Assembly (NCBI RefSeq): GCF_000331005.1
Contig: NZ_AEJB01000556.1
Coordinates: 1-40,199 of the forward strand
DNA: 40,199 bases
Source of the DNA: Streptomyces turgidiscabies Car8
Lineage (GTDB): Bacteria; Actinomycetota; Actinomycetes; Streptomycetales; Streptomycetaceae
Direction: 5' to 3'
In this document: piece by piece, positions 7,370 through 14,672 of the stretch
Numbering within the stretch: position 1 is the stretch's first letter
Layout: each line of letters begins with the position of its first letter
Notes under the pieces: generated by a model
What the model saw: only the letters and a program-made list of their open reading frames with translations
Told to the model about the DNA's origin: nothing
Databases searched by the model: none
Translations under genes and position numbers: made by a program

Positions 7370-8338
7370 CTACTCGCCCACCGCGACGAAACGCCAGACC
7401 GTGCCGTCGTCCTCCTCGTCGGAGTCGGCGTCGTCGGGATCGGCGTCGACCACCACACCGGCGGGCTCCAGCGTCTGGAGCAGCCGTGTACGCAGCGCTT
7501 CACTGAGGTAGTTGTGGTGCAGGTCGAGCTTCTTCAGATGGGTCAGCGGCTGACCGCTCAGCAGGGCTGTCGCGCCTTCGTCGGTGAGTACGCCCATCGA
7601 GACGTCGAGCACCTCCAGACGCGCCACCACCGGCGCGGACGCGAGCGCCGAGCAGACGGCGTCCTGGATCTCGCTGTTGCGCAGCGCGAGCCGCCTGAGG
7701 CCGGGCAGCCGGGTGCCCGCGAAGAAGGGCTCCAGGTCGGCCACGTCGGCGTCGCCACCGTACTCGGACGTGCCCAGCCACAGGTCGAGTTCGACGAGGG
7801 CGGGCAGATCGCTGCCCGCGATGCCGCGCACCACCTCGATGGGCAGACCGCCGGTTTCGACGGTCAGGGTGCGCAGGCGCTCATGACGGACGGCGGGAAA
7901 GACCAGCTCGTTGCCGCCGCGGACCCCGAACTCCTCCAGATCGGGAAAGGCTTTCAGCAGGGGAGTGACGTCGCCCTGGGTGATCCAGGAGATCTCGCAC
8001 TCCTCCGACAGGACGTCGGCCAGGAACAGGCCGCGCAGAGCGGGCAGTCGGTCGCGGGCCGCCACCAGCGCCCCGATCACCTCGTCGGGGCCGCTGTCGT
8101 ACATGTCGCTCCACGCACCGACGATCAGCGCGCGCACCTGCCGGGTGTCGACGGTCTCCAGGAAGCGGGCGAAGGCCTCTTCCCACTGCTCCTTGGCGTC
8201 GTAGGAGTCGGCCGCGATGCGCCAGGCGACGGCCTCGGGCGACGGAAGAGCGGACATGTCCGCCGGAGCGTCACCGGCTTCGGGAAAGGTGAAGGCCGGC
8301 AGGCCGTGGAATTCCCCGAGGTGGCTACCGAGTGTCAT
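7370..8338 (-). CDS. STM4015-family leucine-rich-repeat protein
   Basis: A 322-residue cytosolic protein, first gene of the minus-strand operon. After an N-terminal part (1-95) with the family motif GAWSDMYDSGPDEVI (about 74-88), residues 96-290 are irregular leucine-rich repeats: LPALRGLFL, FPDLEEFGV, LRTLTV, LPALVELDL, LPGLRRLAL, LEVLDV, LKKLDL. This gives a curved binding surface, probably for a protein. A strongly acidic stretch (299-312, with DPDDADSDEEDDG) precedes the aromatic/hydrophobic end WRFVAVGE. ATG 8338 has AGGGAG nine bases upstream. A damage-type promoter lies 87-109 bp upstream. I infer a scaffold or substrate role within the STM401x set; no enzymatic motif is visible. Confidence 0.87.
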   Translation of the reverse strand: MTLGSHLGEFHGLPAFTFPEAGDAPADMSALPSPEAVAWRIAADSYDAKEQWEEAFARFLETVDTRQVRALIVGAWSDMYDSGPDEVIGALVAARDRLPALRGLFLADVLSEECEISWITQGDVTPLLKAFPDLEEFGVRGGNELVFPAVRHERLRTLTVETGGLPIEVVRGIAGSDLPALVELDLWLGTSEYGGDADVADLEPFFAGTRLPGLRRLALRNSEIQDAVCSALASAPVVARLEVLDVSMGVLTDEGATALLSGQPLTHLKKLDLHHNYLSEALRTRLLQTLEPAGVVVDADPDDADSDEEDDGTVWRFVAVGE

Positions 8339-8424
8339 GCGTGCGTGCTCCCTGATCCAGAGGCCGGTGGATCGGCGGTCGTGGTCCTGCGCCCGGCGCG
8401 CGCCGACCGCGTCCAGGTAGAGGA

Positions 8425-8447
8425 GTTCTACCAAGCCCCACTGACAA
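8425..8447 (-). promoter_or_regulatory. RecA-NDp/PafBC-like promoter of the STM4015-4011 operon
   Basis: Reading on the minus strand, TTGTCAGTG (8447-8439) is followed by exactly 8 nt and then TAGAAC (8430-8425). The RecA-independent DNA-damage promoter defined in mycobacteria is tTGTCRgtg-N8-TAnnnT, so the upstream half matches fully and the -10 differs only in the last base. The predicted transcript would start near 8418, about 80 nt before the STM4015 ATG. Reliance on the PafBC activator is inferred from the motif. Confidence 0.7.
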
Positions 8448-8533
8448 CGCCGCGAACAGGGGGGCCTCCTGGGCAACCCCGACAACCGGTCGGCGAGCCG
8501 CGGACGGCCGCACACCACACCGACCAGGACCGA

Positions 8534-8556
8534 TTGTCAGTGGTCGCCTCTACGTT
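8534..8556 (+). promoter_or_regulatory. RecA-NDp/PafBC-like promoter of the 108-aa/DUF6745 pair
   Basis: TTGTCAGTG (8534-8542), an 8-nt spacer and TACGTT (8551-8556) match tTGTCRgtg-N8-TAnnnT at every fixed position. It points toward the gene at 8599, giving a leader of about 36 nt. The first ten bases (TTGTCAGTGG) are identical to the opposite-facing copy at 8447-8438, so both arms of this divergent locus share one predicted control. Confidence 0.75.
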
Positions 8557-8598
8557 CGTTCCCATGGCACACGGAGTGCCGCATCGGGAGGGAGACCC

Positions 8599-8925
8599 AT
8601 GTACCGGCAAGGAGACGTACTGATCGTGTCGCTGGCCGAGGGCGCGGTGCCGGAGTACGCGCTCGACGCGGCGTCAGAACCGCGTGACGGTCGGGGCAGA
8701 CTCGTCCTGGCCCTCGGTGAGGTCACCGGCCACGCCCATGCGGTGGCCGGTCCGGGGCGGCTGATCCGTGAGGCCGGCGTGTTCGGGCCGATGCTGCTGC
8801 ACGTGCCCGAGGGCGCGCGTGTCGTGCACGAGGAGCATGCGGCGATCTCCCTGCCGAAGGGCTGGTACCGGGTGATCCGGCAGCGGGAGTACATCCCGGG
8901 TTCGGTGCGCGTCGTCGCCGACTGA
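8599..8925 (+). CDS. Small conserved protein, DUF6745-associated
   Basis: A 108-residue soluble protein beginning MYRQGDVLIVSL, with the start ATG 8599 behind GGGAGGGAG. Conserved-looking features are GEVTGHAHAV (residues about 38-47), HVPEGARVVHEEHAAI and the final WYRVIRQREYIPG. The pattern of short strands with clustered His (HAH, HEEH) suggests a compact beta fold that might bind a metal, but that is inference. From memory, similar small proteins occur next to DUF6745 genes in other phyla. It precedes the DUF6745 gene by 80 nt and probably shares its message and its damage-type promoter. Function unknown. Confidence 0.82.
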   Translation: MYRQGDVLIVSLAEGAVPEYALDAASEPRDGRGRLVLALGEVTGHAHAVAGPGRLIREAGVFGPMLLHVPEGARVVHEEHAAISLPKGWYRVIRQREYIPGSVRVVAD

Positions 8926-9005
8926 GACACCGGAACCCACGGGCGAAGCGTAGGACCGGGCGGCACGGGGATGCGGCCCGGCACGGTACTTGGAGAGGAA
9001 CGGCG

Positions 9006-10034
9006 TTGACGGATCAGGGCAGTTGGCGGACGGCGGCAGCGGCGACGGGACCGGGTGACCGGGCGGCGGCCGAGGAGGGCGTCCGGTTCGCGTACCGGCG
9101 TGCGGGACTGCCGGAACCGGACCGCATCCTGTGGACGCGCTCGCCCCGCGAAGCCGTACGGATGCTTCTGACGGCCGCTCACCCGGACGGTTCGGCGCTG
9201 GGACCCCTCGGTGCCGGCGTCCGCGACGCGGTGCTGGGCGCGCCCTGGGCGGCGGAACGGGCGCGGCTGCACACGGAGTTGGGCCCGGAGCGGTGGAGCG
9301 GGCACTGGCGGGCCACCGGAGCGGGCCTGTGGGACTCGACGAGCATGCTGGTCGACCGGGTGCGGGCGGGAGTAGTCGAGGAGCTCGCCGCCGACCGGCG
9401 GGAGGAGGCGCAGGTCCGCGTGCTGCTGCTGGACGCCGCGCTGGGACAGCACGACGCGGCCTGGCTGTGCGCGTTCGAGTCCGGCGACGACAGCCCCCTG
9501 GCGGGCCTGGCCGCCGTGGCGCGTGAAGCGGGCTGGTGGTGGCCCTACGAGAAGACGGCGATCGTCAGTGAACGCCCCCTGGCCCTGCACCGCGACGAGG
9601 CGGGCCGCCTGGACCGCGGCGACGGCCCGGCGCTCGGCTACGCGGACGGGTTCGAGCTGTACGCCTGGCGTGGCATGCCGGTGCCACGGGACTTCCTGGA
9701 CGAGCTGACCGCGCTGACCCCGGAGCGGATCCGCGGCGAGGAGAACGCCGAACTCCGGCGCGTGATGCTGGAGTTCTACGGCTACGACCGCTACCTGGAC
9801 GAGTCGGGAGCGAAGCCCGTCCACCGTGACGAGACCGGGGTGCTGTGGCGGGTCGAACTCGTCGGCGACGAGGACGTGGTGATGGTCGAGGTCGTCAACT
9901 CCACACCCGAACCCGACGGGACGAGCCGCACCTACTGGCTGCGGGTGCCGCCGACGACCCGTACGGCCCGCGAGGGCGTGGCCTGGACGTTCGGCCTCGG
10001 CGCGGACGTGTACGAGCCGTTGCGGCAGACATGA
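9006..10034 (+). CDS. DUF6745-like protein
   Basis: A 342-residue soluble protein. The start is TTG 9006, supported by GGAGAGGAA five bases upstream; no better in-frame ATG exists nearby. The N-terminal half is alpha-helical and variable. The C-terminal half (about 180-340) carries the features I associate with DUF6745: GWWWPYEKTAIVSERP, DGPALGYADGFELYAWRGMPVP, a helical ENAELRR segment, then YGYDRYL, and near the end TRTAREGVAWTFGL. No catalytic motif is evident. The family is uncharacterised. Co-direction with the 108-aa gene, and the shared promoter motif with the divergent STM401x operon, suggest a common pathway. Confidence 0.8.
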   Translation: MTDQGSWRTAAAATGPGDRAAAEEGVRFAYRRAGLPEPDRILWTRSPREAVRMLLTAAHPDGSALGPLGAGVRDAVLGAPWAAERARLHTELGPERWSGHWRATGAGLWDSTSMLVDRVRAGVVEELAADRREEAQVRVLLLDAALGQHDAAWLCAFESGDDSPLAGLAAVAREAGWWWPYEKTAIVSERPLALHRDEAGRLDRGDGPALGYADGFELYAWRGMPVPRDFLDELTALTPERIRGEENAELRRVMLEFYGYDRYLDESGAKPVHRDETGVLWRVELVGDEDVVMVEVVNSTPEPDGTSRTYWLRVPPTTRTAREGVAWTFGLGADVYEPLRQT

Positions 10035-10052
10035 CCGCGGTCGGGCCGGACG

Positions 10053-10781
10053 TCAGGCCTGCTGCAGCTTCCCGAGCTGGGCGGAGACCAGTTCGGCCGG
10101 TACCTCGGCGGCCGAACCGGTGCCGCTCACCGCGTAGAACATGACGACGGTGGCGCCACTGCGCACGACCACGAAGGCGTCGGGGGAGTCGCCCTGGGTC
10201 TGCAGGCCGAAGGCGACGGCGTCGTCGCCCGCGTCGGGTGCGGTGGCCGACCTGACGGTGGTCCGGGCGGGTACGCCGCCCTCATAGGCGGTGCAGTCCT
10301 TCAGGGCGGTGCGCAGGCCGTCGAGGATGCCCTCGGCGTCCGGCTGGTCGTAGGCCATCAGGCCGATGGTGGTGGCGGAGCCCGCCGACGAGCCGGCGGT
10401 GGCGTAGGCGAGCAGACCGAGGAACTGCTTCGGCGCCGGCTTGGGGGACGCGGTGCGCATGTTCTCCAGCGCCTGGCAGGCCGCGGGCCTGGCGGTGCCG
10501 CCGCCGGCGGGCTTGGCAGGGAAGTCGGTGATCTGGAAGCCGTCCACCTCTGTGCCGGACAGTGCGGCCGACTTCAACCCGGCCGCGTCGAGCGGGTCGG
10601 CGGCAGCCTCCTGCTCCTGCGCGGACGCGGACGGCGAGGTGGACGCGGGCGCGGAAACGGACGGTGATTCCGACGGGGAGGCCTTCGCGTCGGAACTGTC
10701 GTCACCGCCGCCGCCCCCGCATCCGGTGAGCAGCGTCGCTGTGCAGAGGAGTGCTGCCAACTTGACCTGTCTTATGGGCAC
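10053..10781 (-). CDS. Secreted lipoprotein of unknown function
   Basis: A 242-residue precursor. The start is GTG 10781 with AGGGAG about eight bases upstream. A short signal peptide ends in the lipobox LLTGC (Cys21), followed by a Gly/Asp/Ser-rich linker and a long Ser/Pro/Ala-rich spacer typical of Streptomyces cell-envelope lipoproteins. The globular part (about 65-242) contains two cysteines (in ACQAL and DCTAY) that could form a disulphide, and a helical/strand pattern like small sensor or binding lipoproteins. No enzyme motif is recognised. It is convergent with the DUF6745 gene (18 bp between stops) and is probably monocistronic. Confidence 0.85.
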   Translation of the reverse strand: MPIRQVKLAALLCTATLLTGCGGGGGDDSSDAKASPSESPSVSAPASTSPSASAQEQEAAADPLDAAGLKSAALSGTEVDGFQITDFPAKPAGGGTARPAACQALENMRTASPKPAPKQFLGLLAYATAGSSAGSATTIGLMAYDQPDAEGILDGLRTALKDCTAYEGGVPARTTVRSATAPDAGDDAVAFGLQTQGDSPDAFVVVRSGATVVMFYAVSGTGSAAEVPAELVSAQLGKLQQA

Positions 10782-10887
10782 TTGGTGACTCCCTGATCTC
10801 GATTCCGACCGAATGGATCAGCATTGCTTCATACGTGCGGTGGTGGGGAGTTTTTACCGACACGTGATCTTTGCGTGGGGTCGGCGC

Positions 10888-11802
10888 TCAGGGCACCTGT
10901 ACCGGTGCGGTCTCCAGGAGTTCGCCGGCCATTTGGCGGGCGGGGGCATCCGTCTGTCGCGCGATGCGGTGGAAGGTCTCCTGGGCCGCTCGGGCAGGCC
11001 AGTCGGGAGGCAGGTGGCCGGCGGGCAGCCTCGGGTCCGTGCGGATGGTGTCCAGCCATTCGCTGATCACGCGCAGCCGGACCCCGAGCGGGTCGTCGGC
11101 GCCGGTGCCGGGCCAGCCGGACCAGCGCTGCTCGAACTCGGCGTACCGGGCGCCCACGCCGGCCAGGTCCCAGGTGTCACGGATCATCAGGCCGATGTCG
11201 GTGGCGTCGTCGGCTCTGGCGTGGAAGATCTTCACGTGGGCGGCCAGGCCGAGTTCGGAGACGAGCGCTGAGGCGTCGATGTCACCGGGAGCGATCCACA
11301 GCCCGCTGTACAGGGCGCCGAAACCCGACCAGGTGAGCCGGGAGCGCAGATCGTGCCGCTGGCGCTGCCAGGATTCGGGGAGCGAGAAGCCGAGCAGTGT
11401 CCAGGTGCCGTCCCACTCCTCGTTGACGGCGCCGGTCTGCCAGAGGCGCCGTTTGCCGTCCATGAGGATCTCGGCCGTCTGCGGGGTCAGGCCGAAGTAC
11501 ATCCTGCGCCCATGGCGCTGACGCTGCAGCAGGCCCCGGTTGACCATGCGGGTGAGGGTGGACCTGACGGCGTGTTCCCCGACTCCGGCGCGGGCGAGCA
11601 CATCGATGATGCTGCCCGAGTACACGTGTCCGAGCCCCTCCTCCAGAACGTAGCTGCCGAAGAGGGCGAACATGAGCGACTGGGGGCGCGGCTGCGGTCC
11701 GGCGGAGGTTTCCTCGGCGGCCTTGGTGATCTCGTCGTGCACGTCGGAAAGGGTACGGCCGCCCGGCGGATCCCCGGCATCGGGGGGGACGGGCGAGGTC
11801 AC
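10888..11802 (-). CDS. PaaX-family transcriptional regulator
   Basis: A 304-residue regulator of the PaaX family: an N-terminal winged helix (QSLMFALFGSYV ... STLTRMVNRGLLQRQRHGRRMYFGLT, about 45-110), a central PaaX-type domain with GTWTLLGFSLPE and LYSGLWIAP, and the C-terminal PaaX_C helices (RYAEFEQRW ... LPPDWPARAA). The type member controls phenylacetyl-CoA catabolism and senses an acyl-CoA. The start is uncertain: GTG 11802 is preferred because it overlaps the stop of a short leader reading frame as GTGA; GTG 11742 is the alternative and neither has its own good ribosome site. It is divergent from the SsuA/NrtA-type ABC operon, which is therefore its most likely target. Confidence 0.87.
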   Translation of the reverse strand: MTSPVPPDAGDPPGGRTLSDVHDEITKAAEETSAGPQPRPQSLMFALFGSYVLEEGLGHVYSGSIIDVLARAGVGEHAVRSTLTRMVNRGLLQRQRHGRRMYFGLTPQTAEILMDGKRRLWQTGAVNEEWDGTWTLLGFSLPESWQRQRHDLRSRLTWSGFGALYSGLWIAPGDIDASALVSELGLAAHVKIFHARADDATDIGLMIRDTWDLAGVGARYAEFEQRWSGWPGTGADDPLGVRLRVISEWLDTIRTDPRLPAGHLPPDWPARAAQETFHRIARQTDAPARQMAGELLETAPVQVP

Positions 11803-11849
11803 GGCGATGTCGGGCCGACGGCGCCGTGGATTCTCATGCGGGGCTGCAC
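11799..11849 (-). CDS. Possible 16-aa leader peptide coupled to the PaaX gene
   Basis: A GTG at 11849 has a strong AGGGAG eight bases upstream and opens a 16-codon frame (MQPRMRIHGAVGPTSP if the first residue is Met). Its TGA overlaps the preferred PaaX GTG start by four bases. This would explain how the regulator is translated without a ribosome site of its own. It could also be a chance frame if PaaX starts elsewhere. Confidence 0.35.
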   Translation of the reverse strand: MQPRMRIHGAVGPTSP

Positions 11850-11941
11850 AGACAGAACTCCCTTTCGGCTGAGCCTCGTTGGCTGAGGCCGCGCCCTTCG
11901 AAGTTGTCGGGGCCTCTCTTGTCCTGAGTACTGACAGCGCG

Positions 11942-11970
11942 AACATAGGTGTGTACATTGCGGCCGTCAA
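11942..11970 (-). promoter_or_regulatory. Sigma70-like promoter of the PaaX gene
   Basis: On the minus strand TTGACG (11970-11965), a 17-nt spacer and TATGTT (11947-11942) form a near-consensus housekeeping promoter within an AT-richer island. Transcription would start near 11934, leaving a leader of roughly 85 nt to the short leader frame. The same island must also hold the promoter of the divergent ABC operon, so regulator binding here could affect both directions. Confidence 0.65.
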
Positions 11971-12069
11971 GAAAGTGCACAACATTTGGGTCGCAGGTCC
12001 GCGCGACTCCTTCCGTCACCTCGGGGTGGTCCCCTCCCCGTTCACCGTTGATTCCGTCAGGAGAGGCCC

Positions 12070-13047
12070 ATGCAGAGGCGTGTTCTCGGGCTTGCGGCAG
12101 TAGTGATCACGGTCGTCGGCGCGGCCGGATGCGGGTCGTCGGACCCGGCAGGAAGCGGTTCGTCGTCCTCGGACGGCTCCAAGGCCACGAAGGTCAAGGT
12201 CGGCATCATCCCCATCATCGATGTCGCCCCGCTCTATCTGGGCCAGAAGAAGGGGTTCTTCAGCAGCAGAGGCATCGAACTGGAGATGGTGCCCGCCCAG
12301 GGAGGCGCGGCGATCATCCCCGGGGTGGTGAGCGACCAGTTCCAGTTCGGGTTCAGCAACACCACGTCGTTGATGATCGCCCAGGTCAAGGGCGTACCGA
12401 TCAAGTCCGTGGTCAACGGCGCGGCCTCCAACGGCAAGGTCGGGGCGGACGTCACCGGTGTGGCCGTCAAGAAGGACAGCTCGATCAAGTCGGCCAAGGA
12501 CCTCGCCGGGCGCACGGTCGCCGTCAACACCCTGCAGAACATCGGGTCCACCACGGTGCGTGAGTCGGTGCGGCTGGCCGGCGGCGACCCGTCCAAGGTC
12601 AAGTTCGTCGAAATGCCGTTCGATCAGATGCCGGCCGCGCTCGACGGCGGGCGGGTGGACGCCGCCTGGATGGGTGATCCCGCGATGACGATCGCCAAGG
12701 CGCAGGGTGCCCGCGTGGTCGCTTCGCCGTTCGCCGAGACGGACCCCAAGCTCACCGTGGCCACCTACTTCACCTCCACCCAGATCGCGAAGCAGAAGCC
12801 CGACCTGGTCAAGAAGTTCGCCGCCGCCATGAGCGAATCGCTCCAGTACGCCACCGACCACCCGGACGAGGCACGCCAGATCCTCACCACCTACACGAAG
12901 ATCAGCGGCGATGTCCTGAACAAGCTCACGCTGCCCAACTGGCCGGCGGAGATCGACATGGCCTCGCTGCAGAAACTGGCCTCACTCGGGGAGACGGACG
13001 GCCTGTTCGACGGCAAGAAGCCCGACCTGAACGCCCTGTTCTCATGA
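12070..13047 (+). CDS. ABC importer substrate-binding lipoprotein (SsuA/NrtA/ThiY type)
   Basis: A 325-residue extracellular binding protein anchored as a lipoprotein: the signal peptide ends at the lipobox GAAGC (Cys21). The mature part has the NMT1/SsuA-like periplasmic-binding fold: VKVGIIPIIDVAPLYLGQKKGFF at the first strand, then AGRTVAVNTLQNIGS and RVDAAWMGDPA in the second lobe. Such proteins bind sulfonates, nitrate, thiamine precursors or aromatic acids; this sequence does not settle which. ATG 12070 has AGGAGAGG upstream. Its stop overlaps the start of the next gene (ATGA). It is the first of a four-gene importer operon divergent from the PaaX regulator. Confidence 0.9.
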   Translation: MQRRVLGLAAVVITVVGAAGCGSSDPAGSGSSSSDGSKATKVKVGIIPIIDVAPLYLGQKKGFFSSRGIELEMVPAQGGAAIIPGVVSDQFQFGFSNTTSLMIAQVKGVPIKSVVNGAASNGKVGADVTGVAVKKDSSIKSAKDLAGRTVAVNTLQNIGSTTVRESVRLAGGDPSKVKFVEMPFDQMPAALDGGRVDAAWMGDPAMTIAKAQGARVVASPFAETDPKLTVATYFTSTQIAKQKPDLVKKFAAAMSESLQYATDHPDEARQILTTYTKISGDVLNKLTLPNWPAEIDMASLQKLASLGETDGLFDGKKPDLNALFS

Positions 13048-13877
13048 CCCGCGCCGCCACCGCCGACGCGACGGGCTCCGCCGGGCCCTCCGCCCGGCGG
13101 CTCCCGGAGCGGGCCGTCGCCCCGCTGCGCGGCCTGGCCGGACTCGCCGGGCTCGTCGCGGTGATCGAGGTGCTGCCGCACACCGGCCTGGTGTCCGCCG
13201 ACTATCTCCCACCGGCCTCGGTGACCGTCCGCGCGCTGTGGACACTCCTCGCCGAACAGACGTTCTGGACCGCGCTCGGTGACACCCTCACCGGCTGGGG
13301 CCTGGGCCTGGCCATCTCCGTCGTGGCGGGCGTGGCGGCCGGCCTGGTCATCGGCTCCGTACCCGTCCTGCGCGCGATCACCGCCTCCACCATCGAGTTC
13401 CTGCGCCCCATCCCGTCCGTCGCCCTGATCCCCGTAGCCGTCCTGCTCTACGGCGCCGACCTCAGGTCCAAGCTGCTGCTCGTCGTGTACGCCGCCTTCT
13501 GGCAGGTGATCGTCCAGGTCCTGGCCGGCATCCAGGACGTCGACCCCGTCGCCGACGACACCGCCCGCAGCTACCAGCTCGGCACCTGGGGACGGCTGCG
13601 CCACGTCATGTGGCCCACCGCCCTGCCGTACGTGATGACAGGCGTACGGCTGGCCGCCACCGTGGCGCTCATCCTCGCCGTCACCGCCGAACTCGTCATC
13701 GGCGCACCCGGACTCGGTCAGGAGATCGCCGTCGCACAGACGTCCGGAGCCGTCCCGCAGGTCTACGCCCTGGTCCTGGTCACGGGACTGCTCGGCGTCG
13801 CCGTCAACCTGGTGGCGCGAGCGGTCGAGCGACGGGCGCTGCACTGGCACCAGTCCGTACGCACGGAGGTGGCCTGA
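13044..13877 (+). CDS. ABC importer permease (SsuC type), first subunit
   Basis: A 277-residue integral membrane protein of the BPD_transp_1 family with about six membrane spans. The cytoplasmic EAA-like loop that docks the ATPase reads DDTARSYQLGTWGRLRHVMWP, with the conserved Gly, near residue 173-193. It overlaps the binding-protein stop (ATGA) and ends one base into the start of the second permease (TGATG), so all subunits are translationally coupled. Together with the neighbouring permease it would form a heterodimeric pore, whereas SsuC systems often use one gene. Confidence 0.9.
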   Translation: MTRAATADATGSAGPSARRLPERAVAPLRGLAGLAGLVAVIEVLPHTGLVSADYLPPASVTVRALWTLLAEQTFWTALGDTLTGWGLGLAISVVAGVAAGLVIGSVPVLRAITASTIEFLRPIPSVALIPVAVLLYGADLRSKLLLVVYAAFWQVIVQVLAGIQDVDPVADDTARSYQLGTWGRLRHVMWPTALPYVMTGVRLAATVALILAVTAELVIGAPGLGQEIAVAQTSGAVPQVYALVLVTGLLGVAVNLVARAVERRALHWHQSVRTEVA

Positions 13878-14659
13878 TGACCGTCCTCACCGTCCTGCGG
13901 CGCGCCCTGCTTCTGCTGGGCCTGCCCGCCGTCCTCTTCGCCGTGTGGTGGTACGCCACCGCCGGCAGCACCGACTTCTATGTCCCGCCGCTGTCCAGCA
14001 TCCTGGAAGCCTTCGGGAAGGTCTGGACCGCGGAGCGGCTGCTGTCCGACGTCGTCCCGAGCCTGCTGCGCCTCGCCGCCGGCTACCTCGTCGCCGTCGT
14101 GGCCGGAGTGGGGCTCGGCCTGCTGGTCGGTATGCGACGGGCCGTGCGGGACGTCCTGGAACCCGTCCTCGAACTCTTCCGGGCCGTCCCACCGCCCGTA
14201 CTCGTGCCGCTGATCATGCTGTTCGCGGGTATCGGCGACACCATGAAGGTGCTCGTCATCGTCAGCGGCTGCGTGTGGCCGATCCTGCTCAACACCGTCG
14301 AAGGCGTCCGCGCCGTGGACGAGGTACTCAGCGACACCTGCCGTTCCTACGGCATCACCGGCGTCGCCCGGCTGCGGCATCTGGTGCTCCGCGCGGCGAG
14401 TCCGCAGATCGTGACGGGCATGCGGCAGGCGCTGTCGATCGGGATCATCCTCATGGTCATCAGCGAGATGTTCGCCGCCAGCAACGGCCTCGGCTTCACG
14501 ATCGTGCAGTTCCAACGCTCGTTCGCCATCCCTGAGATGTGGAGCGGCGTCCTGCTGCTCGGCATCCTCGGCTTCCTCCTGTCCCTGCTCTTCCGGTTCG
14601 CCGAGAACCGGGTCCTGGCCTGGTACCACGGCCTGCGCCGCGCCCAGCGCAACCCCTGA
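13877..14659 (+). CDS. ABC importer permease (SsuC type), second subunit
   Basis: A 260-residue membrane protein, again BPD_transp_1 family, with about six spans. The EAA-like loop is LSDTCRSYGITGVARLRHL. ATG 13877 has GGAGGT six bases upstream, inside the end of the first permease. A motif of the family, FRAVPPPVLVPLIMLFAGIG, lies in the middle. The protein is clearly related to its upstream neighbour, so the pair probably arose by duplication and now forms a heterodimer. Substrate is not predictable from the permeases. Confidence 0.9.
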   Translation: MTVLTVLRRALLLLGLPAVLFAVWWYATAGSTDFYVPPLSSILEAFGKVWTAERLLSDVVPSLLRLAAGYLVAVVAGVGLGLLVGMRRAVRDVLEPVLELFRAVPPPVLVPLIMLFAGIGDTMKVLVIVSGCVWPILLNTVEGVRAVDEVLSDTCRSYGITGVARLRHLVLRAASPQIVTGMRQALSIGIILMVISEMFAASNGLGFTIVQFQRSFAIPEMWSGVLLLGILGFLLSLLFRFAENRVLAWYHGLRRAQRNP

Positions 14660-14672
14660 AACGGAGCCGTCG

